Shown: positions 16,353-26,099, counted from the first letter of the stretch. The stretch: 45,962 nt of DNA from Emticicia sp. (GCA_023254245.1 JALQYE010000011.1:1-45962); one strand, 5' to 3'. Notes: generated by a model from the sequence alone, not told the origin. Translations and numbers: made by a program.

Positions 16353-17504
16353 ATGGCACAGAAAAAAGATTATTACGAAATACTGGGCGTTGCTAAAAAT
16401 GCTTCAGAAGATGATTTAAAGAAAGCCTATAGAAAGCTGGCTATACAGTATCACCCAGATAAAAACCCTGGAGATAAAGCCGCAGAGGAAAAATTTAAAG
16501 AAATTGCCGAAGCCTACGGCGTATTATCTGATGCAGAAAAACGTCAACGTTACGACCAGTTTGGGCATCAAGGTGTAGGCGGAGCAGGTGGCTTCGGTGG
16601 TGGTGCGGGCGTAAACATGGAAGATATTTTCGGCAGTGTTTTCGGTGATGACAGCCCATTTAGTAGTTTCTTTGGCGGAGGAGGTGGCCGACGTGGCGGT
16701 GGCCCAAGCGTAAGAAAAGGGTCGGATTTGAGAATTAAACTCAAACTTGACTTAGAAGAAATTGCCAATGGTGTAGAAAAGAAAATAAAAGTAAAACGCT
16801 ACGTTTCGTGTAATACATGTAGCGGAAATGGCTCAAAACACGGCACTTCGCTCAAAACTTGTACAACCTGTAACGGCCAAGGACAAGTACGCAAAGTTGT
16901 AAATACAATGCTCGGGCAGATGGTTTCTACGAGTCCGTGTCCGACTTGTCAAGGTGAAGGTAAAGTAGTTACGGAGCGTTGCGATGTGTGTTTTGGAGAA
17001 GGCCGTCAGCTAAACGAAGATTTACTTTCAATCAAAATTCCTGCGGGTGTAGCCGAAGGAATGCAGCTTTCGATGACTGGCAAAGGTAATGTTCCAACTC
17101 GTGGCGGAATTGCGGGTGATTTATTGATTGTCATCGAAGAAGAAGAACATCCAGAACTCAAGCGTGATGGTAGCAATATTGTTTATGAGTTACGCATGAA
17201 TTTTGCAGATGCCGCTTTGGGTAAAGATGTTGAAATTCCGACGGTAGGAGGAAAAGTAAAAATAAATATCAAGGCTGGAACACAATCGGGTGAAATCTTA
17301 CGTCTGAAAGGCAAAGGTTTGAAGGAACTAAACAGCTACGGTGTTGGTGACCAATTAGTGCATTTGAGTTTGTTTACGCCAACTTCGATTACTTCGGAAG
17401 AAAGAGCTATTCTCGAAAAGCTCAGAAATTCGCCTAATTTCCAGCCAAAAGCCGATAAAAACGATAGAAGTATTTTTGATAAAATGAAAGATTTCTTTCA
17501 TTAA
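16353..17504 (+). CDS. dnaJ: Chaperone protein DnaJ
   Basis: 383 residues, a full type I Hsp40 that delivers substrates to DnaK and stimulates its ATPase. The J domain (about 5-70) contains HPD at 34-36 (YHPDKNPGD). It is followed by a Gly/Phe-rich linker with [11 protein letters not shown], four zinc-binding repeats ([32 protein letters not shown]) and two C-terminal beta domains. The start codon is 7 bases after the TTCTGAGTT hairpin array. It ends the grpE-dnaJ unit and is followed by a terminator. Confidence 0.98.
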   Translation: MAQKKDYYEILGVAKNASEDDLKKAYRKLAIQYHPDKNPGDKAAEEKFKEIAEAYGVLSDAEKRQRYDQFGHQGVGGAGGFGGGAGVNMEDIFGSVFGDDSPFSSFFGGGGGRRGGGPSVRKGSDLRIKLKLDLEEIANGVEKKIKVKRYVSCNTCSGNGSKHGTSLKTCTTCNGQGQVRKVVNTMLGQMVSTSPCPTCQGEGKVVTERCDVCFGEGRQLNEDLLSIKIPAGVAEGMQLSMTGKGNVPTRGGIAGDLLIVIEEEEHPELKRDGSNIVYELRMNFADAALGKDVEIPTVGGKVKINIKAGTQSGEILRLKGKGLKELNSYGVGDQLVHLSLFTPTSITSEERAILEKLRNSPNFQPKADKNDRSIFDKMKDFFH

Positions 17505-17531
17505 CCAATCATAGAAAAATAGTCTTTTAAC

Positions 17532-17565
17532 ACGGTTTGAAGATAATCTTCAAACCGTTTTTTTA
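17532..17565 (+). terminator. Intrinsic terminator after dnaJ
   Basis: Perfect 12-bp stem (ACGGTTTGAAGA / TCTTCAAACCGT), 3-base loop, then seven T. Confidence 0.93.
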
Positions 17566-17687
17566 TGCTTAAAATCTACACTTACACCTTGTTCATCTTT
17601 AAATTATCAAATTTTTTATCCGAAAAAACATAAAAAGTTTCACCATAAAGTTTTTCAAAGTATTTTGCAGAAACTAATGAAAACTAC

Positions 17688-18935
17688 ATGAGCAAAAATT
17701 ACAAATGGTGGGTTGTTTTTATGTTATGGTTTGTCTGTTTCTTCAACTACGCCGACCGCCAAGCAATCTTTTCTGTATTTCCACTTTTAAAACAAGAAAT
17801 GGGACTGAGTGATATTCAGCTCGGTATTGTTGGAGCAGCCTTTATGTGGGTCTATGCGGGTTTTGGAGCAATAGCAGGAATCGTTGGCGATAAACTACCA
17901 CGTAAAACACTTATCATTGGCGGGCTTATTTTTTGGTCATTGGTTACTATCGGCACTGCTCTTTCGACTAATTATATTCATTTAGTTATTTGTCGAGCCT
18001 TAGAAGGTTTCGGCGAAGCATTTTATTTTCCTGCTTCGATGTCGCTTCTGAGCGATTATCACAGTAAAGAGACTCGCTCAAAAGCTATGTCGTTTCATCA
18101 ATCAAGTGTGTATGCAGGTACGATTGCGGGTGGAACTGTGGCAGGTTTCATGGGACAATACTATGGTTGGCAAACAAGTTTTTATCTTTTCGGTGGTTTA
18201 GGGGTTTTGCTTGGTGTAGTGCTTCTTGGTTTTCTGAAAGAACCCGTTCGTGGACAAGCAGAAGCACACGACGAAATCGAAGATGGCTCACACGTATTAC
18301 TTGATTTGAAACAAGGCAATATTTTAGCTAACATCAAGCAAGTTTTCAGCCAACCAATGGTTTGGATTTTGGTGGCGGTTTTTGTGGGAGCAAATTTTGT
18401 GGCCAGCATTTTCTTGACTTGGATGCCTTCGTTTCTCTACAATAAATTCAATATGAGCCTTTCAATGGCAGGGCTTAATGCCACATTCTACCTACAAATG
18501 GCATCGGTGCTGGGAGTTATCTCGGGTGGCTTTTTAGCCGACAGATTAGTAAAGACCTACCGTGGCGGCCGAATGATGACACAAAGCATTGGTTTGCTCA
18601 TGGGAGTGCCATTTATATTTTTGGCAGGTTGGACATTCTCGATACCGATTCTGATTCTTGGCCTCATTGGTTTTGGATATTTCAAAGGATTGTATGATGC
18701 CAATATTTGGGCATCGCTGCACGATGTTGTCAAGCCCAAAAATCGGGCAACTGCCGTTGGTTTTATGAACTCCATTGGCTGGTTTGGTGGTGGTATCGCT
18801 CCTATCGCTATTGCCTATGCAAGCACTAAATATGGCATGAGTGCATCAATCAGTGCAACATCGGCACTATATTTGGTCTTTGGTTTATTATTGATTTTCG
18901 GAATTAGAAAGTTTATGCAAAAACCTAAATCATAA
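17688..18935 (+). CDS. Major facilitator superfamily transporter
   Basis: 415 residues with about 12 transmembrane helices, an inner-membrane secondary transporter. The N-terminus (FNYADRQAIFSVFPLLKQEMG) and the loop 2-3 motif GDKLPRK resemble the anion:cation symporter and spinster-like branches, which carry organic anions or sugar acids. The central loop (about 185-210) is acidic. The substrate cannot be read from the sequence. There is a 183-base gap to dnaJ containing a terminator, so it is transcribed separately. Confidence 0.92.
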   Translation: MSKNYKWWVVFMLWFVCFFNYADRQAIFSVFPLLKQEMGLSDIQLGIVGAAFMWVYAGFGAIAGIVGDKLPRKTLIIGGLIFWSLVTIGTALSTNYIHLVICRALEGFGEAFYFPASMSLLSDYHSKETRSKAMSFHQSSVYAGTIAGGTVAGFMGQYYGWQTSFYLFGGLGVLLGVVLLGFLKEPVRGQAEAHDEIEDGSHVLLDLKQGNILANIKQVFSQPMVWILVAVFVGANFVASIFLTWMPSFLYNKFNMSLSMAGLNATFYLQMASVLGVISGGFLADRLVKTYRGGRMMTQSIGLLMGVPFIFLAGWTFSIPILILGLIGFGYFKGLYDANIWASLHDVVKPKNRATAVGFMNSIGWFGGGIAPIAIAYASTKYGMSASISATSALYLVFGLLLIFGIRKFMQKPKS

Positions 18936-19064
18936 ATGCATTTTAAAACTATGACTCAAATTTTGGTTAAATTTTTCTTTCAATTTACCCCTACTATTCC
19001 ATGATTTTCACGTATTTTAAGATAATTTAAGTTTCTTTTCTGCCTAATTATCCTGCAAATTCCC

Positions 19065-19072
19065 TAATTTTG
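19065..19072 (+). promoter_or_regulatory. -7 promoter element of the DUF2723 gene
   Basis: TAATTTTG matches TAnnTTTG, 69 bases before the start codon. Nothing else is recognised in the surrounding 18936-19141 gap. Confidence 0.45.
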
Positions 19073-19141
19073 GGTCATAAAGGAAGGTCCAATTAATAAT
19101 TTGCTTTTTCCAAGAGAATATTCATTCACTAATCTCAAAAA

Positions 19142-22126
19142 ATGAACAATTTCACAAGGCTCAATAACATCGTCGGATGGGCGGTTTTTGCCGTTTCACT
19201 TATTACCTATACTCTCACCGTTGAACCTACCGCCAGCTTTTGGGACTGCGGAGAGTTTATTGCTTGCTCGTACAAACTACAAGTTCCACACCCAGCTGGT
19301 GCCCCTCTTTTCTTATTGATTGGCCGAATGGCTTCATTATTGGCAGGTAACGATGTAACGAAAGTGGCGTTGATGGTCAATATGGTTTCAGTAATTGCCA
19401 GTGCTTTTACGATTTTGTTTATGTTCTGGACAATCTCGCTTTTGGCTCGTAAAGTTTTCGGCAAAAAAGGAGAAGAACTCGACACAACCCAAACAATCTT
19501 AGTGATTGGGGCAAGTGCTGTGGGCTCATTGGTATATGCTTTTTCTGATTCGTTTTGGTTTTCGGCAGTTGAGGCCGAGGTTTACGGTATGTCGTCATTC
19601 TTTACGGCAATCGTAATTTGGGCAGCATTCCGTTGGGAAATCATCGAAGATGAAGCTAAAGCTAATCGTTTCTTGATTTTTACAGCCTATTTAGTAGGTC
19701 TTTCAATTGGGGTTCACTTGCTCAACCTCGTTACAATTCCCGCTCTCGGATTAGTATATTACTACAAAAAAGCCAAGAAAATTACTTGGAAGGGTGGTAT
19801 TGCAGCCTTTTTAGTAGGAATGGTGGTTTTAGGTGTAGTAAACGTAGGTGTAATTACGGGTTTCCCATCACTTGGCTTTACGTTTGAAAAACTCTTCGTT
19901 AATACCTTCGGAATGCCATTTAGTTCGGGGATTATCTTCTTCGTTATTGTGCTTGTTGGAGCATTAAGCTACGGAATTTTCTACACGCAAAAGAAAGGCA
20001 TGGTGATTGCCAATACGGCATTGATTTCATTTGCATTTGTATTGATTGGTTATTCATCTTACACAATCGCGTTGATTCGTTCAAATTACAATCCTCCAAT
20101 CAACGAAAACAATCCGAGCAACGTACTGAACTATGTTTCGTACTTGAAACGTGAGCAATATGGTAGCCGTCCGTTATTATATGGCCCAGTTTTCACTGGT
20201 AAACTCGAATCAATCGAAAATGGTGAGCCTATTTATAAAATGGGGAAAGACAAATACGAAGTATATGACTACAAACCAAACTACATTTGGGGACCAAATA
20301 GCGAAAGCCTCTTACCTCGTATGTGGAGCAGTGATGGTGGACATCAACAGATTTATCGTAGAGAAATGGGGCTTGCTGAAGGTCAAAAGCCAACGCTTTT
20401 CACTAATATTGGCTACATGATGAAACGCCAAATGGGCTACATGTATTGGCGTTATTTTGCTTGGAATTTCTGGGGACGCTCAAGCGATGTTGAAGGAGCA
20501 GGGCCGACAAATATTTTAGAGTCTAAAAATAATTTACCACCTGCTATTAAAGAAAATCGTGGCCGTACAAATTTTTATGGTTTACCAGTAATCTTAGGTA
20601 TTTTGGGCTTATTATATCACTATTTCCGTCGTGAACGTGATGCTCTTGTAATGTTCTTATTGTTCCTATTTACAGGTATTGGCTTGGTTGTTTACCTTAA
20701 CTCGCCGCCAGTCGAACCACGTGAGCGTGATTATATCTATGTTGGTTCGTTCTACATTTGGGCTATTTGGGTAGGTCTTGGCGTAATGGGCTTGTTTGAT
20801 TATGTATTGAAATTCATCAAAAATACACAAAGCAGAGCCGTTGCAGCTACGGTTGTTGGTTTGGCAGTGCCATTGATTATGCTTCCACAAACGTGGAAAG
20901 GACACGACCGCTCAGGCCGCTACCACCAAGTAGATTTTGCTAAAAACTTATTGAATTCATGTGCCCCAAATGCCATCTTGTTTACGGGTGGCGATAACGA
21001 TACTTTCCCGCTTTGGTATGTGCAGGAGGTTGAAGGTTTCCGTACGGACGTGCGTGTATGTAACCTCAGCCTATTAGGTACAGACTGGTATTGTGAGCAA
21101 ATGAAACGCAAAACTTACCAATCAGAAGCTTTACCGATTACGTTTACGACCGACCAATTATTGAGTGGTGTAAACGACCAAATTCCTTTTGTTGAGCGTC
21201 TGAACGACCCTATCAACTTGAAAGATTATTTGGAATTAGTAAAGAAAAACGATCCAGCGATTCAGATTCCATTGACAACTGGCGAAAGCATCAATTCATT
21301 GCCATCGGATAGCCTTTTTTTGAATTATGATGTTGAGGCGGTAAAGAAAATGGGCTTCGTTCCAAAACAATTTGAACCATATTTGACTGGCCAAATTACT
21401 TGGAATATCGGCAAACGTGATTTGTTGAAAAACGATTTGATGCAGCTCGAAATGATTGCTCAAAATAACTGGAAACGCCCAATTTATTTTGCAGGAACAT
21501 TGGCGAACGACAACTATTTGAATCTAAAAGATTATATGCAGTTGGAAGGTTATGCTTACCGTTTATTGCCAATCAAAGTGAGCCAAGGCGATGATGGTTT
21601 TGCCAATACTGACATCATGTATGACAATATGTTGAAGAAAATGGCTTGGAGAGGCATGGACAACCCGAATGTTTATTACGATTCGGAAACATACTTGAAA
21701 GTGCCTATCATTACGGCTCGTTTGGCGTTCTTACGTTTAGCTGACCAATTGGTTAGAGAAGAAAAGAAAACCAAAGCCAAAGAAGTACTTGACTATGCCA
21801 ATAAAGTATTGCCAGATAATGTAATTCCTTACGACCAACTTTGCACGAACTACGTGATGTATTATTTTGAAGTAGGTGATAGCAAGAAAGCAATGGAAAT
21901 TGCCGAAACAATCACGAAGCGTGCTGATGGAAACTTGGCATACTTTACTCAGAAAGCAGGTCAGAAAAGTGCGGAATGGATGCCTGATAATATCCAAGAT
22001 TATTTGCAAATCAACCTTCGTAACTTACAGGTAATTGCCAATATTTGCAGCAGAAATAACCAAGAAGCCGCAGCTAAACGCTACGAAGCTATCTATAATA
22101 AATACTATTCGAGAGTAGCAGAATAG
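19142..22126 (+). CDS. DUF2723 (GT117-type) membrane glycosyltransferase-like protein
   Basis: 994 residues. The N-terminal DUF2723 region has about 10-12 transmembrane helices and the diagnostic FWDCGEFIAC (33-42) followed by LQVPHPAGAPLF (47-58). The D35/E38 pair in the first extracytoplasmic loop is placed like the acidic pair of protein O-mannosyltransferases. A soluble region (about 560-1000) follows, with a Trp/Tyr-rich domain (FTGGDNDTFPLWYVQEVEG) and probable TPR-like helices near the C-terminus. Members of this family in Bacteroidota are assigned to GT117 and are thought to act in surface glycosylation; the donor and acceptor here are unknown. The length is usual for the phylum. Confidence 0.9.
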   Translation: MNNFTRLNNIVGWAVFAVSLITYTLTVEPTASFWDCGEFIACSYKLQVPHPAGAPLFLLIGRMASLLAGNDVTKVALMVNMVSVIASAFTILFMFWTISLLARKVFGKKGEELDTTQTILVIGASAVGSLVYAFSDSFWFSAVEAEVYGMSSFFTAIVIWAAFRWEIIEDEAKANRFLIFTAYLVGLSIGVHLLNLVTIPALGLVYYYKKAKKITWKGGIAAFLVGMVVLGVVNVGVITGFPSLGFTFEKLFVNTFGMPFSSGIIFFVIVLVGALSYGIFYTQKKGMVIANTALISFAFVLIGYSSYTIALIRSNYNPPINENNPSNVLNYVSYLKREQYGSRPLLYGPVFTGKLESIENGEPIYKMGKDKYEVYDYKPNYIWGPNSESLLPRMWSSDGGHQQIYRREMGLAEGQKPTLFTNIGYMMKRQMGYMYWRYFAWNFWGRSSDVEGAGPTNILESKNNLPPAIKENRGRTNFYGLPVILGILGLLYHYFRRERDALVMFLLFLFTGIGLVVYLNSPPVEPRERDYIYVGSFYIWAIWVGLGVMGLFDYVLKFIKNTQSRAVAATVVGLAVPLIMLPQTWKGHDRSGRYHQVDFAKNLLNSCAPNAILFTGGDNDTFPLWYVQEVEGFRTDVRVCNLSLLGTDWYCEQMKRKTYQSEALPITFTTDQLLSGVNDQIPFVERLNDPINLKDYLELVKKNDPAIQIPLTTGESINSLPSDSLFLNYDVEAVKKMGFVPKQFEPYLTGQITWNIGKRDLLKNDLMQLEMIAQNNWKRPIYFAGTLANDNYLNLKDYMQLEGYAYRLLPIKVSQGDDGFANTDIMYDNMLKKMAWRGMDNPNVYYDSETYLKVPIITARLAFLRLADQLVREEKKTKAKEVLDYANKVLPDNVIPYDQLCTNYVMYYFEVGDSKKAMEIAETITKRADGNLAYFTQKAGQKSAEWMPDNIQDYLQINLRNLQVIANICSRNNQEAAAKRYEAIYNKYYSRVAE

Positions 22127-22129
22127 TTT

Positions 22130-22212
22130 AAGGAAAACTTCGCTTTGAGCGAAGTCTTCCTTGGGAAACATATAAAAAATCCTCGTTGAACGATTCAACG
22201 AGGATTTTTTAT
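22130..22212 (+). terminator. Double hairpin and terminator after the DUF2723 gene
   Basis: A first stem pairs AAGGAAAACTTCGCT with AGCGAAGTCTTCCTT (one mismatch). The second, AAAAATCCTCGTTGAA with its exact complement around CGA, ends in a T-run (22175-22212) and is the likely terminator. Confidence 0.88.
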
Positions 22213-22233
22213 TACATTTGCAATATTGTTGCA
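22213..22233 (+). promoter_or_regulatory. Promoter and overlapping TGCAA-N5-TTGCA operator of the ZnuD-like receptor
   Basis: TACATTTG (22213-22220) is an exact -7 element. The palindrome TGCAA-TATTG-TTGCA (22219-22233) overlaps its end, so a bound repressor would block the start site. A zinc-responsive Zur-type regulator is inferred from the receptor family. Confidence 0.65.
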
Positions 22234-22275
22234 TTTACTCGTAACACAATTTTCTAAATTGTGCAAAAATCAAAA

Positions 22276-24669
22276 ATGAAGAAAACATTATTTCTAAATA
22301 TAATTTTACTATTTCTCGGAACAAAAGTTTTCGCTCAAACACCAAAAGATTGCGACTGCTTCATTCAAGGAATTGTGCAAGATGGTGTCACCAAACAGCC
22401 AATTGTTGGAGCAGTTGTGCTAATAAAGGAACTCAACAAAGGTGTAAGCACCGATGCCAAAGGATTTTATCGAATAGCCAATATTTGCCAAGGAAAATAT
22501 ACTGTTATCGGCCGCATTGTGGGTTATGAAGAAAAAACTTACACCATTAACTTAGAACATGGTGCTGAACAGAACATCAAACTTTCGGAAACCGAACTGC
22601 ACTTAGCCAACATTGATATTAAAGCTCAGAAAATTGAGAATCTTACTCAAAATAAAACTTCGCTCGAAAATGCTGCTCTCGACCAAACTCGTGGGCAATC
22701 ACTGGGCGAAGCCTTGAAGCAGATTTCGGGCGTAACTACCTTACAAACAGGCAGTTCGATTGCCAAACCTGTCATTCATGGCATGCACTCGAATCGGGTT
22801 TTGATAATGAATAATGGCGTAAGGCAAGAAGGCCAACAATGGGGTAGCGAACACGCTCCCGAAATTGACCCGTTTGTGGCTAAAAAAATTACGGTTTTGA
22901 AAGGTGCAGCAGGTGTACGCTACGGCTCAGATGCGATTGCGGGCGTAATCATGCTCGAACCCGATGCCCTCCCCGACTCTACTGTGCTGAAAGGAGAAAT
23001 CAATAGTGTGTATTTTACGAATGGCCGCCAAACGGTTAATTCAGGAATCATTGAAGGAGGTTTTATTAATTCAAATTCTAAAAAAGCAAGCAAAATTCCG
23101 TACGCTATTGGGTATCGAGTGCAAGGGACTTACAAACGTGGTGGAGATATTTCGACACCAAATTATAGACTGGCAAATACGGGTATTGAAGAAGTAAACT
23201 ATTCATTATCAGCTAACTATAAAAGAAAAAACTGGGCCTCTGACGTGTTTTTTAGTCAATTCAATACTCAAATTGCCGTTTTTTCTGGTTCGCACATTGG
23301 TAATGTTTCTGATTTGATTGAGGCCATCAAACGTGGAAGTCCACTGCCAATTTATACGCCCGAAACTTTTACTTATAATATCGGCCGACCATATCAAGAT
23401 GTGCTTCATAATCTATTGAAAATCAAAAATACTGTTAAAAATCGAAGCGGAGTTTTATCGCTAACTTTAGGAAGGCAGTATGATTTCAGAAAAGAGATTG
23501 ATATTTTGAGAGGAGATAAAAATCTGGCTCAACTATTTAAACTTAATACTTATACGGGGGAATTGCTGTTTGAGCATAAGCCTTTACTAAAGGTTTTATC
23601 TGGTTCGGTTGGTATCAATAGTTTGTACCAAGAAAACCTCACGACTGGTACGCTAACAGAGCCACGTTCTTCAACGGTACTGATTCCTAATTTCCAAAAT
23701 TTTACTTCGGGAGTTTTTATTATCGAAAGAATCGTGCGAAAGCAATGGGAAATTGAAGGTGGTTTCAGATACGATTTTCGACATCTGAATGTTTATCGAA
23801 TTCCTCGTGGCGAACAAAATACTATCAATAACCAACGTAATAATCAGAATTTTACGGGTACGGTTGGCGTCAATTTTCGTCCAAATGCCCGTTGGAATTT
23901 CTTAACTAATATCAGCACTGCTTGGCGTGCTGCAACCGTCAATGAGCTATACAGCGACGGTGTGCATCATGGAGCAGCCAGTTTTGAGCGTGGCAATGAA
24001 AATCTAAATCCCGAAAAAGCACTAAATACCTCATTTACAGTCAATTATGTTTCACAAATTTTTGAAGCAGAATTTCATTTGTATAACAACTTTATCAATA
24101 ATTATATATTTCTTTCGCCAACTGGGCGGCCAGCATTGACTATTCGTGGAGCATTTCCAGAGTTTTTATATACACAAACCAAGGCACTTTTTCAGGGATT
24201 TGATTTAACCACTACTCTTCAAGTCATCAAAAAAATATCGCTTAATTCTAAACTTTCCTACCTGAAAGCTCAAGATTTGAGCCATGTCCAGCCGCTGATT
24301 CAGATTCCAGCCAACCGTATCGAAAATACACTTAGATTCGACCACAAAAAGACGACCATTTCACTAACGAATTTGTATGTAGCTAAGCAAAATCGAGTTC
24401 CTACAAGAATAATTTTTACTGATATTCCGAACTCTGAAATTGTGTTTAACGAATACGGCGGTGACTTTGCCCCTCCTCCATCAGCCTATACACTTTGGAA
24501 TGCAGCGATTAGTCGACAATTTGCTATCAAAAAGACATCTTCGCTCAATGTTTCGATGACAGTCAGTAATTTATTAAATACTACTTATCGAGACTATCTA
24601 AACCGTTTTAGATACTATGCTGACGAAATAGGCAGAAATATTGTTTTCCGTGCGAAATATTCTTTTTGA
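22276..24669 (+). CDS. ZnuD-like TonB-dependent receptor
   Basis: 797 residues, an outer-membrane receptor. A signal peptide (MKKTLFLNIILLFLGTKVFAQ) is followed by a CarboxypepD_reg domain (about 28-112), a plug with HGMHSNRVLIMNNGVRQEGQ and AAGVRYGSDAIAGVI, and a beta-barrel ending VFRAKYSF. The plug stretch with WGSEHAPEIDPF is like the metal (zinc) receptor ZnuD group, with His-containing segments near the channel. I use the ATG at 22276; a GTG five codons earlier is possible but the signal peptide begins here. Zinc or another transition metal is the likely cargo. The palindromes around its promoter recur before the next gene. Confidence 0.9.
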   Translation: MKKTLFLNIILLFLGTKVFAQTPKDCDCFIQGIVQDGVTKQPIVGAVVLIKELNKGVSTDAKGFYRIANICQGKYTVIGRIVGYEEKTYTINLEHGAEQNIKLSETELHLANIDIKAQKIENLTQNKTSLENAALDQTRGQSLGEALKQISGVTTLQTGSSIAKPVIHGMHSNRVLIMNNGVRQEGQQWGSEHAPEIDPFVAKKITVLKGAAGVRYGSDAIAGVIMLEPDALPDSTVLKGEINSVYFTNGRQTVNSGIIEGGFINSNSKKASKIPYAIGYRVQGTYKRGGDISTPNYRLANTGIEEVNYSLSANYKRKNWASDVFFSQFNTQIAVFSGSHIGNVSDLIEAIKRGSPLPIYTPETFTYNIGRPYQDVLHNLLKIKNTVKNRSGVLSLTLGRQYDFRKEIDILRGDKNLAQLFKLNTYTGELLFEHKPLLKVLSGSVGINSLYQENLTTGTLTEPRSSTVLIPNFQNFTSGVFIIERIVRKQWEIEGGFRYDFRHLNVYRIPRGEQNTINNQRNNQNFTGTVGVNFRPNARWNFLTNISTAWRAATVNELYSDGVHHGAASFERGNENLNPEKALNTSFTVNYVSQIFEAEFHLYNNFINNYIFLSPTGRPALTIRGAFPEFLYTQTKALFQGFDLTTTLQVIKKISLNSKLSYLKAQDLSHVQPLIQIPANRIENTLRFDHKKTTISLTNLYVAKQNRVPTRIIFTDIPNSEIVFNEYGGDFAPPPSAYTLWNAAISRQFAIKKTSSLNVSMTVSNLLNTTYRDYLNRFRYYADEIGRNIVFRAKYSF

Positions 24670-24676
24670 AAATTAT

Positions 24677-24730
24677 TGCAACATTATTGCATTTAAAATT
24701 ATTGCAACTTATATTTGCAACAACAATGCA
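24677..24730 (+). promoter_or_regulatory. Promoter with two TGCAA-type operators before the lipoprotein gene
   Basis: TTG (24687-24689), 20 bases, then TATATTTG (24710-24717), a good Bacteroidota promoter. TGCAA-CATTA-TTGCA (24677-24691) covers the -33 and TGCAA-CAACA-ATGCA (24716-24730) covers the end of the -7. A further TGCAA/TTGCA pair, spaced by seven, lies between them. Confidence 0.7.
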
Positions 24731-24758
24731 AAAGTAATAACATTTCAAAAACAAGACT

Positions 24759-25316
24759 ATGCTACAAAAATCATTTAAAAACCCTTTAGTTTTAAGTATA
24801 ATCTTAGGACTTGCTCTATTTGCTTGCAAGAAAGAGAGTATTGATACAGAAGATGAAAACGAACTAATTACGAGCGTCAAACTCAATTTTACAACCAACG
24901 GAAGCACACAAACATTTGCTTATTCAGACCCCGATGGCGATGGAGGTAAAACTCCTACAGTTTCGACAATTAGTTTGAAACCAAATACTACTTACACCAT
25001 GACAATTGAGATACTTGATGAGTCTAAAACCCCTGTAAATAATATCACAAACGAAGTGGCCAACGAAAAAGATGAACATTTGTTTATTTATACCCCAACG
25101 CCAAGCAGTTTGCTGACTTATACCTATGGCGATAAAGATTCAAGAAACTTTAATGTAGGCCTCACGGGTAGTGTAAGAACTGGTGCAGCAGGAACAGGTC
25201 AGCTCAAGGTTCAGTTACGCCACCAACCTCCTGTTAATGGTACTCCAAGCAAAAATGGTAGCACAAGTCCTGGTAGCGATGATGTAAATATTGATTTCAA
25301 TGTAACAATTCAGTAA
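24759..25316 (+). CDS. Lipoprotein of the ZnuD-like receptor locus, function unknown
   Basis: 185 residues. A lipobox LFAC places the lipidated cysteine at C23 in a typical signal (NPLVLSIILGLALFAC). The mature part is a probable all-beta domain, with a DPDGDGG stretch (about 57-63) and a Pro/Ser/Gly-rich region near the C-terminus (NGTPSKNGSTSPGSDD). I do not recognise a named domain. It has its own promoter but shares operators with the receptor gene just upstream, so it is probably the surface lipoprotein partner of that receptor, possibly a metal-binding one. That is inference from position and operators. Confidence 0.8.
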   Translation: MLQKSFKNPLVLSIILGLALFACKKESIDTEDENELITSVKLNFTTNGSTQTFAYSDPDGDGGKTPTVSTISLKPNTTYTMTIEILDESKTPVNNITNEVANEKDEHLFIYTPTPSSLLTYTYGDKDSRNFNVGLTGSVRTGAAGTGQLKVQLRHQPPVNGTPSKNGSTSPGSDDVNIDFNVTIQ

Positions 25317-25337
25317 ACGCATTAATTAGTTAAGATA

Positions 25338-25373
25338 GAGGTGTCAAGAGAAATCTTGGCACCTCATTTTTTT
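25338..25373 (+). terminator. Terminator after the lipoprotein gene
   Basis: GAGGTGTCAAGA pairs with TCTTGGCACCTC (one G-T pair), GAAA tetraloop, then a run of seven T after one A. Confidence 0.9.
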
Positions 25374-25426
25374 ATAATTCTACTCAAAACAATTATCTTA
25401 GCAAAAAAACAAACTTCGAAAGAATT

Positions 25427-25963
25427 ATGACAAAAAAACGTATTGCGATAGACATGGACGATGTAATGGCGGCCGCAGGAAAGAAAATTTTAGATATTTA
25501 TAATCAATTAGTTGGAACTGATTTTCAAGAGTATCATTTCATAGATAAAGGATATTATGATGTTTTAGCAGAAGAAAATTATCATTTAGTAAGAGCAGAA
25601 ATCTTTAAACCAAACTTTTTTAGAACGCTCGAAGTAATGCCCGATGCCGTTGAAGTAATCAAAAAACTACACGACCGCTTTGATATTTTTATTGTTTCGG
25701 CGGCGGTTGAGTTTCCAAATTCGTTGAAAGAAAAAGTTGAGTGGCTGGAGGAGCATTTTCCGTTTATTTCATGGAAAAATATTGTACTTTGTGGCGATAA
25801 AAGCATTATTTCAGCCGATTATCTGATTGATGACCACGAAAAAAACCTCAGCACATTTAAAGGAAAAGCATTGTTGTTTGATGCGATTCATAACCAAAAA
25901 CTCGAAGGCTACCAACGCTTCAAAACTTGGAGAGAAATCGAGGCTTTTTTTGATGGTGAATAG
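25427..25963 (+). CDS. 5'(3')-deoxyribonucleotidase-like HAD phosphatase
   Basis: 178 residues, similar in length to the cytosolic NT5C type. It removes phosphate from deoxyribonucleoside monophosphates. The N-terminal AIDMDDVMA supplies the catalytic aspartates D9 and D11. The middle has VSAAVEFPNSLKEK, with the motif II serine and motif III lysine, and the motif IV acidic pair is DYLIDDHEKNL. No cap domain of large size. The preceding gap carries a terminator and no evident cotranscribed partner; the TTAGG array begins right after its stop codon. Confidence 0.88.
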   Translation: MTKKRIAIDMDDVMAAAGKKILDIYNQLVGTDFQEYHFIDKGYYDVLAEENYHLVRAEIFKPNFFRTLEVMPDAVEVIKKLHDRFDIFIVSAAVEFPNSLKEKVEWLEEHFPFISWKNIVLCGDKSIISADYLIDDHEKNLSTFKGKALLFDAIHNQKLEGYQRFKTWREIEAFFDGE

Positions 25964-25964
25964 C

Positions 25965-26099
25965 TTTTAGGAGTTAGGGATTAGGCGTTAGGTTTTAGGA
26001 TGGTAGTTCGTCCATACAATTAAGAAAAGATAAAAACCTAATGCTTAAAACCTAATCCCCAAAAACTAATCCCTAAAACCTAACTCCTAATCCATAAAA
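25965..26099. repeat. TTAGG-word array ending at the M28 start codon
   Basis: The left arm (25966-26000) repeats TTAGG units (TTAGGAG, TTAGGGA, TTAGGCG, TTAGGTT, TTAGGAT). The right arm (26033-26094) repeats complements (ACCTAAT, CCTAATCC, CTAATCCC, CCTAAC, CCTAATCC). Arms can pair in several registers around about 30 bases. The right arm runs to within a few bases of the next start codon. Confidence 0.8.

Noticed and set aside
25965-26099. CRISPR array or telomere
   Set aside because: Units are 6-8 bases, imperfect and in two opposed blocks; there are no spacers, no cas genes and no chromosome end.
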